NCBI RefSeq assembly: GCF_918797505.1
Contig: NC_092797.1
Coordinates: 26,673,372-26,737,371 of the forward strand
Length of the DNA stretch: 64,000 nt
Source: Bemisia tabaci
Lineage: Eukaryota; Arthropoda; Insecta; Hemiptera; Aleyrodidae
Direction: 5' to 3'
Shown here: positions 39,801 to 45,451 of the stretch, piece after piece
Position numbering within the stretch: the first letter of the stretch is position 1
Layout of the letters: every line of letters begins with the position of its first letter
Program-made: the position numbers and the translations under genes
Notes under the pieces: model-generated
Databases searched by the model: none
Told to the model about the DNA's origin: nothing
Seen by the model: the letters and a program-made list of their open reading frames with translations, nothing else

Positions 39801-40531
39801 ATTTCAAAACTTTCGGGAAAAATTTTAGGAAAATCTCAAAAGTTCCGGGAAACGGGAGCACTCCCTAGAATCGATATATTGAATGGATTTACACGGAAAA
39901 CTAACAGTGTTGCCAACTTGCTGGAATCGCCACTGAATGAAGTTCAGAGCACTGGAAAAAAACACACTGGATCTAGAGTCCAGACTCTTGAAAACATTGA
40001 CAAGAAAAAATACTCTTGATTCAATCGGATTTTTGCTTGAATCAAAACGAAATCCGCTTAAATTGAGAGGCTTGGTTCTTGATTTAAGCTAGATTCTGAT
40101 TGAATCAAAAGTGCTTCTTCTTGTCGATGTTTTTAAGAGTCTGGACTCTAGATTCAATGTTTTTTTTTCTTTTTTTTTTTTCTTCTTCTTCTTTCAGTGA
40201 GGGAAAATACACTAGATAGGATGAAAACGTACCTGTGGCCTGTCCGCCGGTGCCGGGGGCGGATAGGGTGTGAGAAATGGTAAGTGGGTGCTTGGGGACG
40301 ACGGGCGCGATGAGGCTATGGTTGAGCGGGGCGCCGATCATGCCCTGGGGTTGCTTCGTGCCGTTGGCGAGTGGTAAGGGGGCCGCCGGGGTGCCCGTGC
40401 CGTGCCGGTTCCCGTTCCCGCGACGGGTGGCGCCGCCTGGACGTGCAACCGGTTTCGCAACGTCACCAACTCCGAGCTCAGGCTTCGCAGAGTCTGCTGC
40501 AGCCGCACCGCCTCGTTTGACGAGGAAGCAT
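15652..40531 (-). CDS. dachs: Unconventional myosin, probably Dachs (class XX), 18 exons in window
   Basis: Gene-level entry; exons follow separately. About 1,090 residues are encoded in the window. Order: coiled-coil-like N-terminal segment, Ala/Pro-rich linker, complete motor, one IQ motif, and a short proline-rich tail with a compact C-terminal segment. P-loop GTSGSGKT, switch I NSESSRIGHF and switch II DMFGFE are all present, so the nucleotide site looks intact apart from the unusual Thr in the P-loop. A Ser/Gly-rich insert sits just before switch II. The class XX assignment comes from that insert, the short one-IQ tail and segments such as PSQLEHLCINLCAETMQHFY and ETVNLMVGGFPHRMRFKAFN, which I recognise as insect Dachs-like. 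In Drosophila, Dachs acts at the cortex under Fat/Dachsous control in Hippo signalling and planar polarity. The N-terminal start is missing. Confidence 0.75.
16264..16363 (-). CDS. dachs: Dachs-like exon: proline-rich tail
   Basis: Acceptor TTATTTTCAG ends at 16364; donor CCAG|GTAAAA follows 16264. It encodes ERPPPVPPSRPYTVAG and LGYPQTRVMKMPFP. PPPVPPSRP resembles an SH3-domain ligand. The exon is too short to appear as a long ORF, but phases match on both sides. Confidence 0.85.
17285..18111. mobile_element. hAT-like element in dachs intron
   Basis: Ends TAGGGCTGTGCGAAT / ATTCGCACAGCCCTA. Flanks CTGTTACA (17277-17284) and CTGTTAAA (18112-18119) agree in 7 of 8 bases, fitting an hAT 8 bp target duplication. 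The interior is full of repeated ATTCGC/GCGAAT words near both ends. No transposase is encoded. Confidence 0.8.
18340..18515 (-). CDS. dachs: Dachs-like exon: tail
   Basis: Acceptor TTTCCTCAG ends at 18516; donor TTG|GTAAAT follows 18340. It encodes a Gly/Ser/Asn-rich stretch, RPRPQPIAGTPPPDPNEK, then CDQKMIQQTCTLFGLDL. Low-complexity sequence with proline clusters, likely flexible. Confidence 0.85.
18879..19239. mobile_element. TA-flanked MITE in dachs intron
   Basis: Ends CCCAAGTAGCA / TGCTACTTGGG, flanked by TA on both sides (18877-18878, 19240-19241). The interior repeats CGATAAAATC-type words in both orientations. It is compatible with a Tc1/mariner-mobilised MITE. Confidence 0.8.
19357..19514 (-). 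CDS. dachs: Dachs-like exon: lever arm with one IQ motif
   Basis: Acceptor TTCAATTACAG ends at 19515; donor GGAG|GTAAAC follows 19357. SEGLRQQLETLRTNTRQHAA is followed by TLIQTKWRGWHLRKRW, a good IQ motif (IQxxxRGxxxR) that should bind a calmodulin-like light chain. No second IQ is seen. Confidence 0.92.
20252..20456 (-). CDS. dachs: Dachs-like exon: converter
   Basis: Acceptor TTCCTGCAG ends at 20457; donor TTAAG|GTATTC follows 20252. GGFPHRMRFKAFNSRYRLLA is the converter motif (GFPxRxxFxxFxxRYRxL). It ends SWAFGKRHIFL, the FxGxTKVFL-type strand that leads to the lever arm; the final Ser codon is split with the next exon. Confidence 0.92.
21167..21378 (-). CDS. dachs: Dachs-like exon: actin-binding and SH1/SH2 region
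   Basis: Acceptor TTGTGCAG ends at 21379; donor GGAG|GTAAGA follows 21167. It encodes TRLDNLLRSLVHARPHFVRC and VKAN, the conserved PHFVRCIKPN segment, then RSTVMRQIRSLQVLETVNLM. The reactive SH1 cysteine position (QLRCNGVLE in muscle myosin) is Ser here. Confidence 0.93.
22093..22264 (-). CDS. dachs: Dachs-like exon: motor, loop 2 region
   Basis: Acceptor ATATTTCAG ends at 22265; donor TT|GTGAGT follows 22093. It encodes DTNKDVVPDDLVAVFHKQTC, then FGFATHLFGSELKALFSLE and RGVSFRISPTSHSD. The usual actin-binding loop 2 is short and not strongly basic. Confidence 0.9.
22431..22607. mobile_element. 177 bp MITE in dachs intron
   Basis: Terminal inverted repeats of 29 bp beginning AGAGGTGTTGTCAGCTAAG, with one mismatch between the two ends. 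The loop has no coding capacity. No clear target-site duplication is visible. Confidence 0.8.
23076..23265 (-). CDS. dachs: Dachs-like exon: lower 50K
   Basis: Acceptor TTTTTCAG ends at 23266; donor TTAG|GTACC follows 23076. RTGLLSMLDVECSIRGSAES leads to SFGIQHFAGRVVYDATNFL, the conserved FxIxHYAGxVxY segment. Upstream in-frame sequence before the acceptor is intronic. Confidence 0.92.
23578..23751 (-). CDS. dachs: Dachs-like exon: relay-helix region
   Basis: Acceptor ATTTTCAG ends at 23752; donor TTG|GTGAGT follows 23578; 58 codons. PSQLEHLCINLCAETMQHFY is the relay-helix segment (NSFEQLCINxxNExLQ in other myosins). The following NTHIFKSSIESCRDEGIHSD and VDYTDNVPCIDLISSL are shaped like Dachs. 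Confidence 0.93.
24291..24431 (-). CDS. dachs: Dachs-like exon: insert and switch II
   Basis: Acceptor TGCCTTTAG ends at 24432; donor AAA|GTAAGT follows 24291; exactly 47 codons, phase 0 at both ends. After more Ser/Ala-rich insert (SQHASTVGTAGSKSSKSMAA) it encodes RHATDGSIGILDMFGFEEPK, containing switch II. The consensus DIxGFE is present as DMFGFE. Confidence 0.93.
24754..24903 (-). CDS. dachs: Dachs-like exon: lower part of motor, start of insert
   Basis: Acceptor TTTCTAG ends at 24904; donor GAT|GTAAGT follows 24754. SNMIRDSLAKALYCRTVATI corresponds to the conserved ARDALAKALYxRLF helix. It then departs from typical myosins into a Ser-rich insert (RLGSTLGTLSSDSNESVHNQ) that continues in the next exon. 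This insert is one of the strongest pointers to class XX. Confidence 0.92.
26221..26474 (-). CDS. dachs: Dachs-like exon: motor upper 50K
   Basis: Acceptor CGCTTTTTAG ends at 26475; donor ATG|GTGAGT follows 26221. It encodes GVLGIPFLDVVRVLAAVLLL and GNMQFVDK, then a loop and LTAVAGLLGVTASALFRGIT, ending KSLCDANM. This corresponds to the helix where most myosins have (I/V)xxxxAAILHLGNIxF. Confidence 0.92.
27025..27141 (-). CDS. dachs: Dachs-like exon: motor upper 50K
   Basis: Acceptor ATTTTCAG ends at 27142; donor TTAG|GTATG follows 27025. It encodes VKLNLEGYSPLNLFYLQNGD and TYQDEAEDAARFLAWKACL. Both junctions carry split codons that join cleanly with the neighbours. Confidence 0.92.
27708..27867 (-). 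CDS. dachs: Dachs-like exon: motor, post-switch I
   Basis: Acceptor TTATTTTAG ends at 27868; donor AGAG|GTAGGA follows 27708. It begins GHFIEVQVTDGALYRTKIHC and contains YFLDQTRV and NEKNYHIFYQMLAGL, matching the invariant motor motif (ExSRV...ERNFHIFYQLL) with Gln-Thr in place of Lys-Ser before Arg. Confidence 0.93.
28744..28916 (-). CDS. dachs: Dachs-like exon: P-loop and switch I
   Basis: Acceptor GATGTAG ends at 28917; donor ATT|GTAAGA follows 28744. It completes GTSGSGKTYCSMLLLRQLFD; the usual myosin P-loop is GESGAGKT, so Glu is replaced by Thr and Ala by Ser, while Lys-Thr is kept. It ends with SLGSAKTTSNSESSRI, i.e. switch I with the catalytic Asn, Ser and Arg in place. Nucleotide binding is therefore plausible; ATPase rate cannot be judged. 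Confidence 0.93.
29667..29964. mobile_element. GTGTCTAC-family MITE, copy 1
   Basis: Ends CAGGGTGTCTAC / GTAGACACCCTG. The interior is built from repeated CAGTACTTTT and TTCCGGAC words. It is flanked by ATCTT on both sides. It lies in the dachs intron 44 bases beyond the donor at 30008. Related copies: 30339, 36132, 38053, 41968, 58990 and 63834. Confidence 0.85.
30008..30179 (-). CDS. dachs: Dachs-like exon: motor, up to the P-loop
   Basis: The acceptor CTGTTACAG ends at 30180; the donor TCAG|GTAACT follows 30008. It encodes TNMGPILLSINPYTDVGN, the conserved motor segment with the (V/L)NPY motif, and ends ...GYPQAIILSG, one base into the first Gly codon of the P-loop. The intron before it is 8.3 kb long and full of transposons. 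Confidence 0.92.
30339..30625. mobile_element. GTGTCTAC-family MITE, copy 2
   Basis: The left end CAGGGTGTCTAC is intact; the right end is degraded (TTGTAGACACTATC). The interior aligns with copy 1. It lies in the dachs intron upstream of exon 30008-30179. Confidence 0.8.
30651..30895. mobile_element. CGCCGTATG-family MITE, copy 1
   Basis: The left end contains ACGCCGTATGGACATTC and the right end GAAGGCTCATACGGCG...GGCAGT. The interior holds TTGCCAAAT / ATGTGGCAACG pairs. Family copies also occur at 33447, 51561 and 51815, with fragments at 40617 and 54527. Confidence 0.7.
32021..32138. repeat. Three-copy tandem repeat, 41 bp period
   Basis: GATTGGTCTTCATGGTTGTA-type units start at 32024, 32065 and 32106, exactly 41 bases apart, each followed by GGATC and a variable CG-containing spacer. 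Confidence 0.85.
32375..32694. mobile_element. ACTTTCGGG-family palindromic element, copy 1
   Basis: GGAAGCTTTTACTTTTGGG (32406) pairs with CCCGAAAGTAAAAGCTTCC (about 32635-32653). Inner arms ACATGGTTGATG and CATCCACCATGTAGG also pair. The full element aligns with 43350-43700. Confidence 0.75.
32702..33034. mobile_element. GTGTCTAC-type MITE, diverged subfamily
   Basis: Ends CAGGGTGTCTACAGG / CCTGTAGACACCCTG. The interior differs from the main subfamily but keeps the CTTTTTCRGGAC / GACTTTTCCAGG style of repeated words. TCTCC flanks both sides. Confidence 0.75.
33190..33300 (-). repeat. Possible tRNA-like (SINE) segment
   Basis: On the minus strand a good Pol III B-box-like word, GGGTTCGAGTCC, is centred near 33210, in GC-rich DNA unlike its surroundings. 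I cannot find a convincing A box or tRNA cloverleaf, so this is only a hint of a decayed SINE. Confidence 0.25.
33447..33702. mobile_element. CGCCGTATG-family MITE, copy 2
   Basis: Left CCGCCGTGCTCAGGAAAAAA and right CTTACGGCGTTTTTCCTCAG...ACGGCAG are paired ends. The interior has GTTGCCAAATCTCC against GCAATTTGGCAAC. Confidence 0.75.
34255..34495. mobile_element. GATAGACAAAG-family MITE, copy 1
   Basis: The left end contains TTGAAACTGATAGACAAAGC and the right end CTTTGTCTATAGCTGTACC then ATCAATTTCAAAAATCAG. The interior GGTGGAAGCGAGAGGTTGCG recurs at the same place in the other copies (42604, 45452, 55329). Confidence 0.75.
36069..36614. mobile_element. GGATCGAGTCAAT-family element, interrupted
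   Basis: Ends CGCACAGTGGATCGAGTCAA / TTGACTCGATCCACTGTGCG. It is split by a GTGTCTAC MITE at 36132-36433. The same element without the insert is at 63324-63560. Confidence 0.8.
36132..36433. mobile_element. GTGTCTAC-family MITE, copy 3 (nested)
   Basis: Ends CAGGGTGCCTACT / TTGTAGACACCCTG. It lies inside the GGATCGAGTCAAT element 36069-36614, so it inserted later than its host. Confidence 0.85.
37070..37440. mobile_element. Repeat copy interrupted by hAT-like MITE (related to 48525-48665)
   Basis: The outer sequence (TAGGGGTTATCCCCTATAAT, then ATGATATGGACATTTCCAAT) matches the reverse complement of 48525-48665, where it is uninterrupted. Confidence 0.7.
37120..37333. mobile_element. hAT-like MITE (GTGCTYCC ends), copy 1, nested
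   Basis: A perfect 8 bp target duplication TTGTTGCA flanks it (37112-37119 and 37334-37341). Left GTGCTTCCATTTCCCGGAAC, right GGAACGGGAGCAC. The interior has repeated GGAACTTTTGA / TTCCGGA words. The uninterrupted target is seen at 48525-48665. Confidence 0.85.
38053..38353. mobile_element. GTGTCTAC-family MITE, copy 4
   Basis: Left AAGGTGTCTACTAAAACAGG, right TTGTAGACACCCTG. It lies in the dachs intron 139 bases beyond the donor of exon 38492-38754. Confidence 0.82.
38492..38754 (-). CDS. dachs: Dachs-like exon: Ala/Pro linker and start of motor
   Basis: The acceptor CTGTTGCAG ends at 38755, the donor GTAAGT follows 38492, phase 0 at the end. It begins with a split Asp codon, then SLKKRNSSGGAMEGD and an Ala/Pro-rich GC-rich stretch. 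After about 55 residues come DDLIYLPGPLTEDAVLKCLH and ARFATAQFF, the N-terminal edge of a myosin motor. The plus-strand frames over this GC-rich stretch are shadows. Confidence 0.85.
39068..39204. mobile_element. 137 bp hairpin element in dachs intron
   Basis: 34 bp arms, GGACTACATTTTGCAATTTG... against ...CAAATTGCAAAATGCAGTCC, with only one or two mismatches around a 69 bp loop. Confidence 0.8.
39639..39863. mobile_element. hAT-like MITE (GTGCTYCC ends), copy 2
   Basis: An 8 bp target duplication CCTAGAAT flanks it (39631-39638 and 39864-39871). Left TGGTGCTCCCATTCC, right AACGGGAGCACTC. Interior AAGTTCCGGGATCCGGAACA words as in copy 1. It lies in the dachs intron. Confidence 0.85.
39950..40199. 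mobile_element. CACTGG-family MITE, copy 1
   Basis: Left CACTGGAAAAAAACACACTG, right ending TTTCAGTG; 2 bp flanks AG/AG. The interior holds paired GATCTAGAGTCCAGACTCTT and AAGAGTCTGGACTCTAGAT blocks. The right end lies 33 bases from the splice donor after dachs exon 40233-40531. Confidence 0.85.
40233..40531 (-). CDS. dachs: Dachs-like exon 1 of those visible (N-terminal, frame conflict)
   Basis: The acceptor is GTTGTTTCAG (ends 40532) and the donor ACAG|GTACG follows 40233. The exon is 299 bases. The last two thirds must be read in the frame giving NGTKQPQGMIGAPLNHSLIA and HPLTISHTLSAPGTGGQAT, because that frame joins the next exon. The first third reads far better in another frame: EAVRLQQTLRSLSSELVTLR, a clear heptad-type coiled coil. 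That frame hits a stop at about 40336. Either one or two bases are missing or extra in the GC-rich middle, or a tiny intron lies there, or the coil is chance. The downstream frame is open across the entire exon. Confidence 0.6.
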
Positions 40532-40616
40532 CTGAAACAACCGAAAACAAACCACCGTGAGGACACATCACTCTGAGAAACATTTACCATTAGTTGTAAC
40601 GAACCGGTTGGAATAG

Positions 40617-40765
40617 CTGAACCGTCCTGATAAGAGGAATCGCCGTATGAACATTCCAGCGTGGTCAAATTTCGCCCGATTAAATGGATTGCATTTGGCA
40701 AACAGGACCAGGAGCATTGCATTGTTGCTAAGATTGTGCAACTTCATCCTTCGCAATAAAACTTA
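40617..40765. repeat. Composite repeat fragment beside dachs exon
   Basis: 40617-40660 carries a CGCCGTATG-family end (CGCCGTATGAACATTCC). 40678-40760 matches 7648-7724. The frame reading FAKCNPF is shared by the two copies and is repeat-derived. Confidence 0.55.
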
Positions 40766-41198
40766 TAAAATCATGCAAAGATATGAAATGTACATGGTAA
40801 TTTTTGTCTTAAATTTACAGTTTTCAGCGTGTAACATGGAGACTGTTCATACAGTTTATGGACTGGGTATGCTATCATTTTGAAGGGCAATCACGGAGAC
40901 TTGAACGAAAGGATAAGAAAGTGACAAGTCCACTTCCTCTTCGGATTGATAATCGAAACAGAGTCATGATATCATTTCGCTGATTTCACTCAATCCTGCC
41001 TTAAAACAGCCCTACAAGCTCTTAAGAAACTCTCATTTGCGTCTCTACATGTAACACATGTACCGTGCAAACAGAAATAACTTCGGTATGAAATAGTTGG
41101 GAATAAGCTGTAACCTACCAGCTACGTTCGTGCAAGAAAAGAGGTCCACTTCTTATGAAATTCTAGGTTTACATTCATACTCTTAAGTTATTTTTGTA

Positions 41199-41426
41199 CA
41201 CTGGAAAAAAACACATTGGATCTAGAGTCCAGACTCTTGAAAACATTGACAAGAAAAAGGACTCTTGATTCAATCACATTTAAGCTTAAATCAAAAGGAA
41301 ATCAGCTCAAATTAAGAGGCTTGGTTCTTGATTTAAGCTTAAATCTTATTGGATCAAGAGTATATTTTTTCTTGTCGATGTTTTTAAGAGTCTTGACTCT
41401 AGATCCAATGTGTTTTTTTTTCAGTG
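41199..41426. mobile_element. CACTGG-family MITE, copy 2
   Basis: Complete copy with TA flanks on both sides. Left CACTGGAAAAAAACACATTG, right TTTTTTTCAGTG. The interior contains mirrored GATTCAATCA / GGATCAAGAG blocks. Confidence 0.88.
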
Positions 41427-41967
41427 TAGAGGATACCCTTGGAGACTTGAACGAAAGGGTAGGAAAACGACCGGTTCAATTCCTTGTAAGATCGATGGTT
41501 GAAAAAGAGCCATGATATCATTTCGCTGGCGTCATTCAGATCTGCCCTACAAGCTCTTTGCTCTTAGGAAAATCGCATATGCGACTTTATGTGACGTACA
41601 GGATGTCTTGAAGGTCCGATCAACCCCGTCTAATATTTTACCGATGAATTATATTTCGAAGCGAAACTTCGGGGATGTTCAAGAATCAGTGTACGCTACT
41701 TTTGGGGTCCTCAAAAATAGGCTTAGACGGTAGATGACTGTGAGTTTGCCTCAACTTTGAGAGCTTTTCGTCGTATTGTGAGTTCATTTTGAACAAGACA
41801 CGGGGCACCATGATAGCAATAACTCTTTGAGTTTTCGGAAGATACAGTTCCTTTTCTCAGGTCCGGTCACAATTAAATAATTTATGTCATAGGAGAATCA
41901 TTGTAACTATGACTGGAAAAATGGGTGGAGCCCAAGCCAATTATGATAATAATTGTATAAGAGCAGT

Positions 41968-42500
41968 ATGTCTTGTCTACAAAAACAGGCTGGCCAAAAA
42001 GCAGGACTTTAACAATATTTTTTCAGTGCATTCCCAAGAAATTCAGTACCTCATCAACAGAAAAAATTCAGTACTTTTGCAGTACCTCCAATTGACGAAA
42101 TTCGGCAAATTTAAAACAAAAATTGAATTTCCCGCTCAAATTACGACAAAAATGACGAAGAAATTAAAAAATTACGGACCATCTTGCGGAATTCCGCTCT
42201 TTATCAGTACTTCCAGACCGCCCTGAAAAAATCAGTACACTGGAAAAAAAAAACACATTGGATCTAGAGTGCAGACTCTTAAAAACATCGACAAGAAAAA
42301 TTACTCTTGATTCAATCAGAATCTAGCTTAAATCAAGGACCAAGCCTCTTAATTTAAGCTGATTTCGTTTTGAATCGAGCAAAAATCCGATTGAATCGAG
42401 AGCATTTTTTCTTTGTCAATGTTTTTAAGAGTCTGCGGACTCTATAATCCAATGTGTTTTTTCTTCCCAGTGTACTTTTTCCGGACTTCTAGACACCCTG
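41968..42500. mobile_element. GTGTCTAC-family MITE, copy 5, interrupted
   Basis: Left ATGTCTTGTCTACAAAAACA, right CTTCTAGACACCCTG. It is split at 42237 by a CACTGG MITE. The interior otherwise follows the family (CAGTACCTC, CGGACCATC). Confidence 0.82.
42238..42472. mobile_element. CACTGG-family MITE, copy 3 (nested)
   Basis: Complete ends with TA duplicated on both sides, inserted in the GTGTCTAC element 41968-42500, so it is the younger of the two. Confidence 0.88.
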
Positions 42501-42603
42501 AAGAGCATCAAGGACGCTTTTTTCCTGCGTGCATCACGTCCCACACAAAATTTCGGACGGGCTGACCGGATCAAGTGCCTAAATCGGTAGATGTGAGAAG
42601 TTG

Positions 42604-42822
42604 CCTGCGGGTCGATTATTGAAATTGATAGACAAAGCTATAGACAAAAGAGACAAAAGGGATATGGAGGAATCCTATTGGTGGAAGCGAGTGGTTGCGA
42701 TGGACAAAGGCAGCAGGTAATAGACTTCATAACCACACACTTCAACCGATAGGATCGCTCCATACTCCCTATGCCCTTTTTGTCTATAGCTTTGTCTATC
42801 AATTTCAATAATCAGCCCGCTG
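42604..42822. mobile_element. GATAGACAAAG-family MITE, copy 2
   Basis: Left GATTATTGAAATTGATAGAC, right GTCTATCAATTTCAATAATC: near-perfect ends. The interior GGTGGAAGCGAGTGGTTGCG is shared with the other copies. Confidence 0.82.
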
Positions 42823-43349
42823 TGCTGACAGAGGATTCCCGCGAGGGTTATTGCCCCGGTTACGGTAGGTGTGATGGAGCGCCGTATCTGCCGGGTGATG
42901 ACTCCCGACTCCTGCAGTACTCCTGCACCCCGGACACCCCGGTGCGTGGATGCTAATTCCACCTCTTCCACGCTGCTCGTCGGCGGCGCGTGCGTCGGGC
43001 GTCGTTCGCGGCGGGGTGCTCGCCGCACCCCGGGCCTGCGCATGCGCGACTCGATCCGGCAACCGCCAATTACGCGCCATTACTCGCCTTACCGGGCTCC
43101 CATCAGCCGCCCGGGCTCCCGTTCCGGAGCTCCCGTGCGGGGCGACGGCGAATTAGGCGTAATGACGACGATAAATTACCCGGAATCAAATATTTAAACA
43201 AGATCGTCCTCCCCGGGCTCCTCCGCCGAGCACTGTAATCGCTCGCTTCGCTCCGCGCCCATCCCGACTCCGCCACCGGGAGCAGACGCGGGTGATTGAG
43301 ACCCTCGCAGCCTGACGTCACGGGATTCAACGGATGCTCCGTGGGTCTA

Positions 43350-43700
43350 TACCAGAGACAAGAGACCATCCACTAGTATCTTGGCCATGGTGGAAGCTTT
43401 TACTTTCGGGACTTCAGCATTCTACTGTTGACTTACCTACATGGTTGATGTTCAACAACGTGCTGGCAGTTTCGTTTTGCAAACAAGCCGAAAATGGCCG
43501 ACGTTTGGGAAAGTTGTTTGGCTCATGACGTCATCCGAAGCTCATCATCAACCATGTAGGTAAGTCAACAGCCGAAAATAGGGTGATGACGGTTGCTCGC
43601 TAATAATTGTCCATAAGGAATTGTTGAAACCCCGAAAGTAAAAGCTTCCACCTGTCGCTAGGAGGCCAGTGGAGGCTGGAGGGTCTCTTGTCTGTGGTCT
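43350..43700. mobile_element. ACTTTCGGG-family palindromic element, copy 2
   Basis: Outer ends TATACCAGAGACAAGAGACC and GGTCTCTTGTCTGTGGTCTA. Inner GGAAGCTTTTACTTTCGGG pairs with CCGAAAGTAAAAGCTTCC, and CTACATGGTTGATG pairs with CATCAACCATGTAG. It aligns with 32375-32694. Confidence 0.8.
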
Positions 43701-44234
43701 ATACTGTACCCTGTGATGTATTCATACTTAAGATCCTTACGGTGTGACGTCATCAGAGTTCATAGAGTCGTAATGTAAATGGAAGAGCTGGCGCCACTTT
43801 ATAGCAGGTTGGCGTGTTCTCAGTTTTGGAGTCCCCGAACAAGGTAGCAACCCTGTAAATGTATTTACTCCACATCTTCGCATGGACGAATTGACTTGAT
43901 GGAGAGGTGGACTCTCAGTATAGCGTGGGATACCATATCCCCTCAATTACGACCTCAACTTTGAAACCTCTCTTTGAGTTTTAGAGTTACTTTCAGAGAA
44001 AACCAGTGTTACCATCGTTTTTCTCGCAGAATTTTACACAGGGATCGGTAGCTTGATCGCAATTTCCTGACATGTGCGAGATCTCCAATCAACGGATGCC
44101 AGATAGGTGCGTACATGGTGAGTGCGTGGTGGTGAGAGTCAAAGGGCGCTCAATCCTAGTGCTCGTACTCGAGGACGTCTACAATACTGAGGGACTCAAG
44201 GTGTGACGTCTCGAGACTCAATGGTTGCTCAAAG

Positions 44235-44658
44235 CAACGAACTACACCTCTAGAATGGCCGACCAGTGTTAGAGACCCGGAACGTTTTGAAGTTGATATA
44301 GGTTAGGTTTACTTGGGCTCACACAGCAGGCTGCCATCTAAACCCATGTCAGACGCTGCCCACATTTTGCCGAATATTGTTGAATAAAGTGATAGCAATG
44401 AAAAGATTGCATAATAATCGCACCTCCAAAGGTTTTCTTAACCCAAAAAATAGGAACTTTGAAAGCAAACCTCAAAAAAAATGAAAGTTTACATAGGTTG
44501 AAATTTTCACATGTAATCCTTATGGGCAAGACGCAGCAGAAATGGAGATTGAGGTTAGCTATACTTGGGCTCCCACCCCCCTCCTGCCTTCAAAAACCGG
44601 CCCATGCGCGTTACGCAGGTTTGCTATCTCGCGGCCATTCTAGAGGTGTAGTTCGTTG
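44235..44658. mobile_element. hAT-like MITE with perfect TSD
   Basis: Perfect 27 bp terminal inverted repeats beginning CAACGAACTACACCTCTAGA, and a perfect 8 bp target duplication GCTCAAAG (44227-44234 and 44659-44666). The interior has inverted GGTTTACTTGGGCTC / TATACTTGGGCTCCC blocks. No transposase. Confidence 0.9.
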
Positions 44659-45451
44659 GCTCAAAGAGAGTACTCATAAGTCATAAGTAGGGACACCGAC
44701 ACCTATGGTATGTGACGTCACAAGAGTAGAAGGGAACTCAGTACATACGATATCCTCACCTATTGAGGTTGAGAAAGTCAAGCTATGACGTCACAGGTTT
44801 AAATGGATGCCCGATGAGATTTCATTGGTGTGCTCATTGATTGGGACCCTCATGATGTGACGTCACTAGAATCAACAGGTACAGGTACACAGTAAGTAAG
44901 TGCTCAAAGGTGTCTTCCTCTATTGTTTTTTTAACCCAAAATGATTTTAATTATGTAGGAGGGGATATATAAATACATAGATATCTTTTAGTTGGTGTCG
45001 AGAGTTACTTGTTATCAGGAGGATAACATCATCAGCTTAGGAATATCCGTTCTCATCGGAAAAAGATACATATTAAGAGTGGTTATTCTAAACACCTTGA
45101 GCCCCATCAAGTGTTGTTAGCTTGTGCCAGAAGCTATCTAATCATACGAAGAGCGGCACATCAGACATAGCATATTCGCATGATTTGCCATCAGGTGCTT
45201 CAAAGGCTGAAGGGGGTGTCTCTTTCGCTCTACGGAGATCCAGTGGTCAGGACCTGCATTCAGGGAAAATGCCCGCGTCAAAAACTATGAAACCGAGTTA
45301 TTAAAGCTGAATAAGTAAAGCTGCGTTCGAGTAAACATGAAGGTGTGGAATCTTCGCAACACCTGATGGCGTTTACGATACTTTGAATTTGGACCCTTCA
45401 GTGGTCCCTCACTCTCTCGGACGAAAAACGCGGCAAATTTTCTGCGGACCT

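Larger units (their letters stand above)
43312..44870. repeat. Scattered TGACGTCA-containing repeat units
   Basis: Diverged units reading roughly GACYCT, a short gap, TGACGTCA, then RARTTCAANGG occur at about 43312, 43743, 44203 (TGACGTCT), 44704, 44788 and 44858. The core is a CRE/ATF consensus palindrome. Whether it binds anything is unknown. Confidence 0.5.

Noticed and set aside
40105..40722. 205-codon minus-strand open frame
   Set aside because: Only 40233-40531 is exonic; the rest runs through the intron donor into a MITE and A/T-rich lysine codons.
42675..43238. Cluster of overlapping Arg/Pro/Ala-rich ORFs on both strands
   Set aside because: GC-rich DNA with few stop codons; no frame shows recognisable domains.
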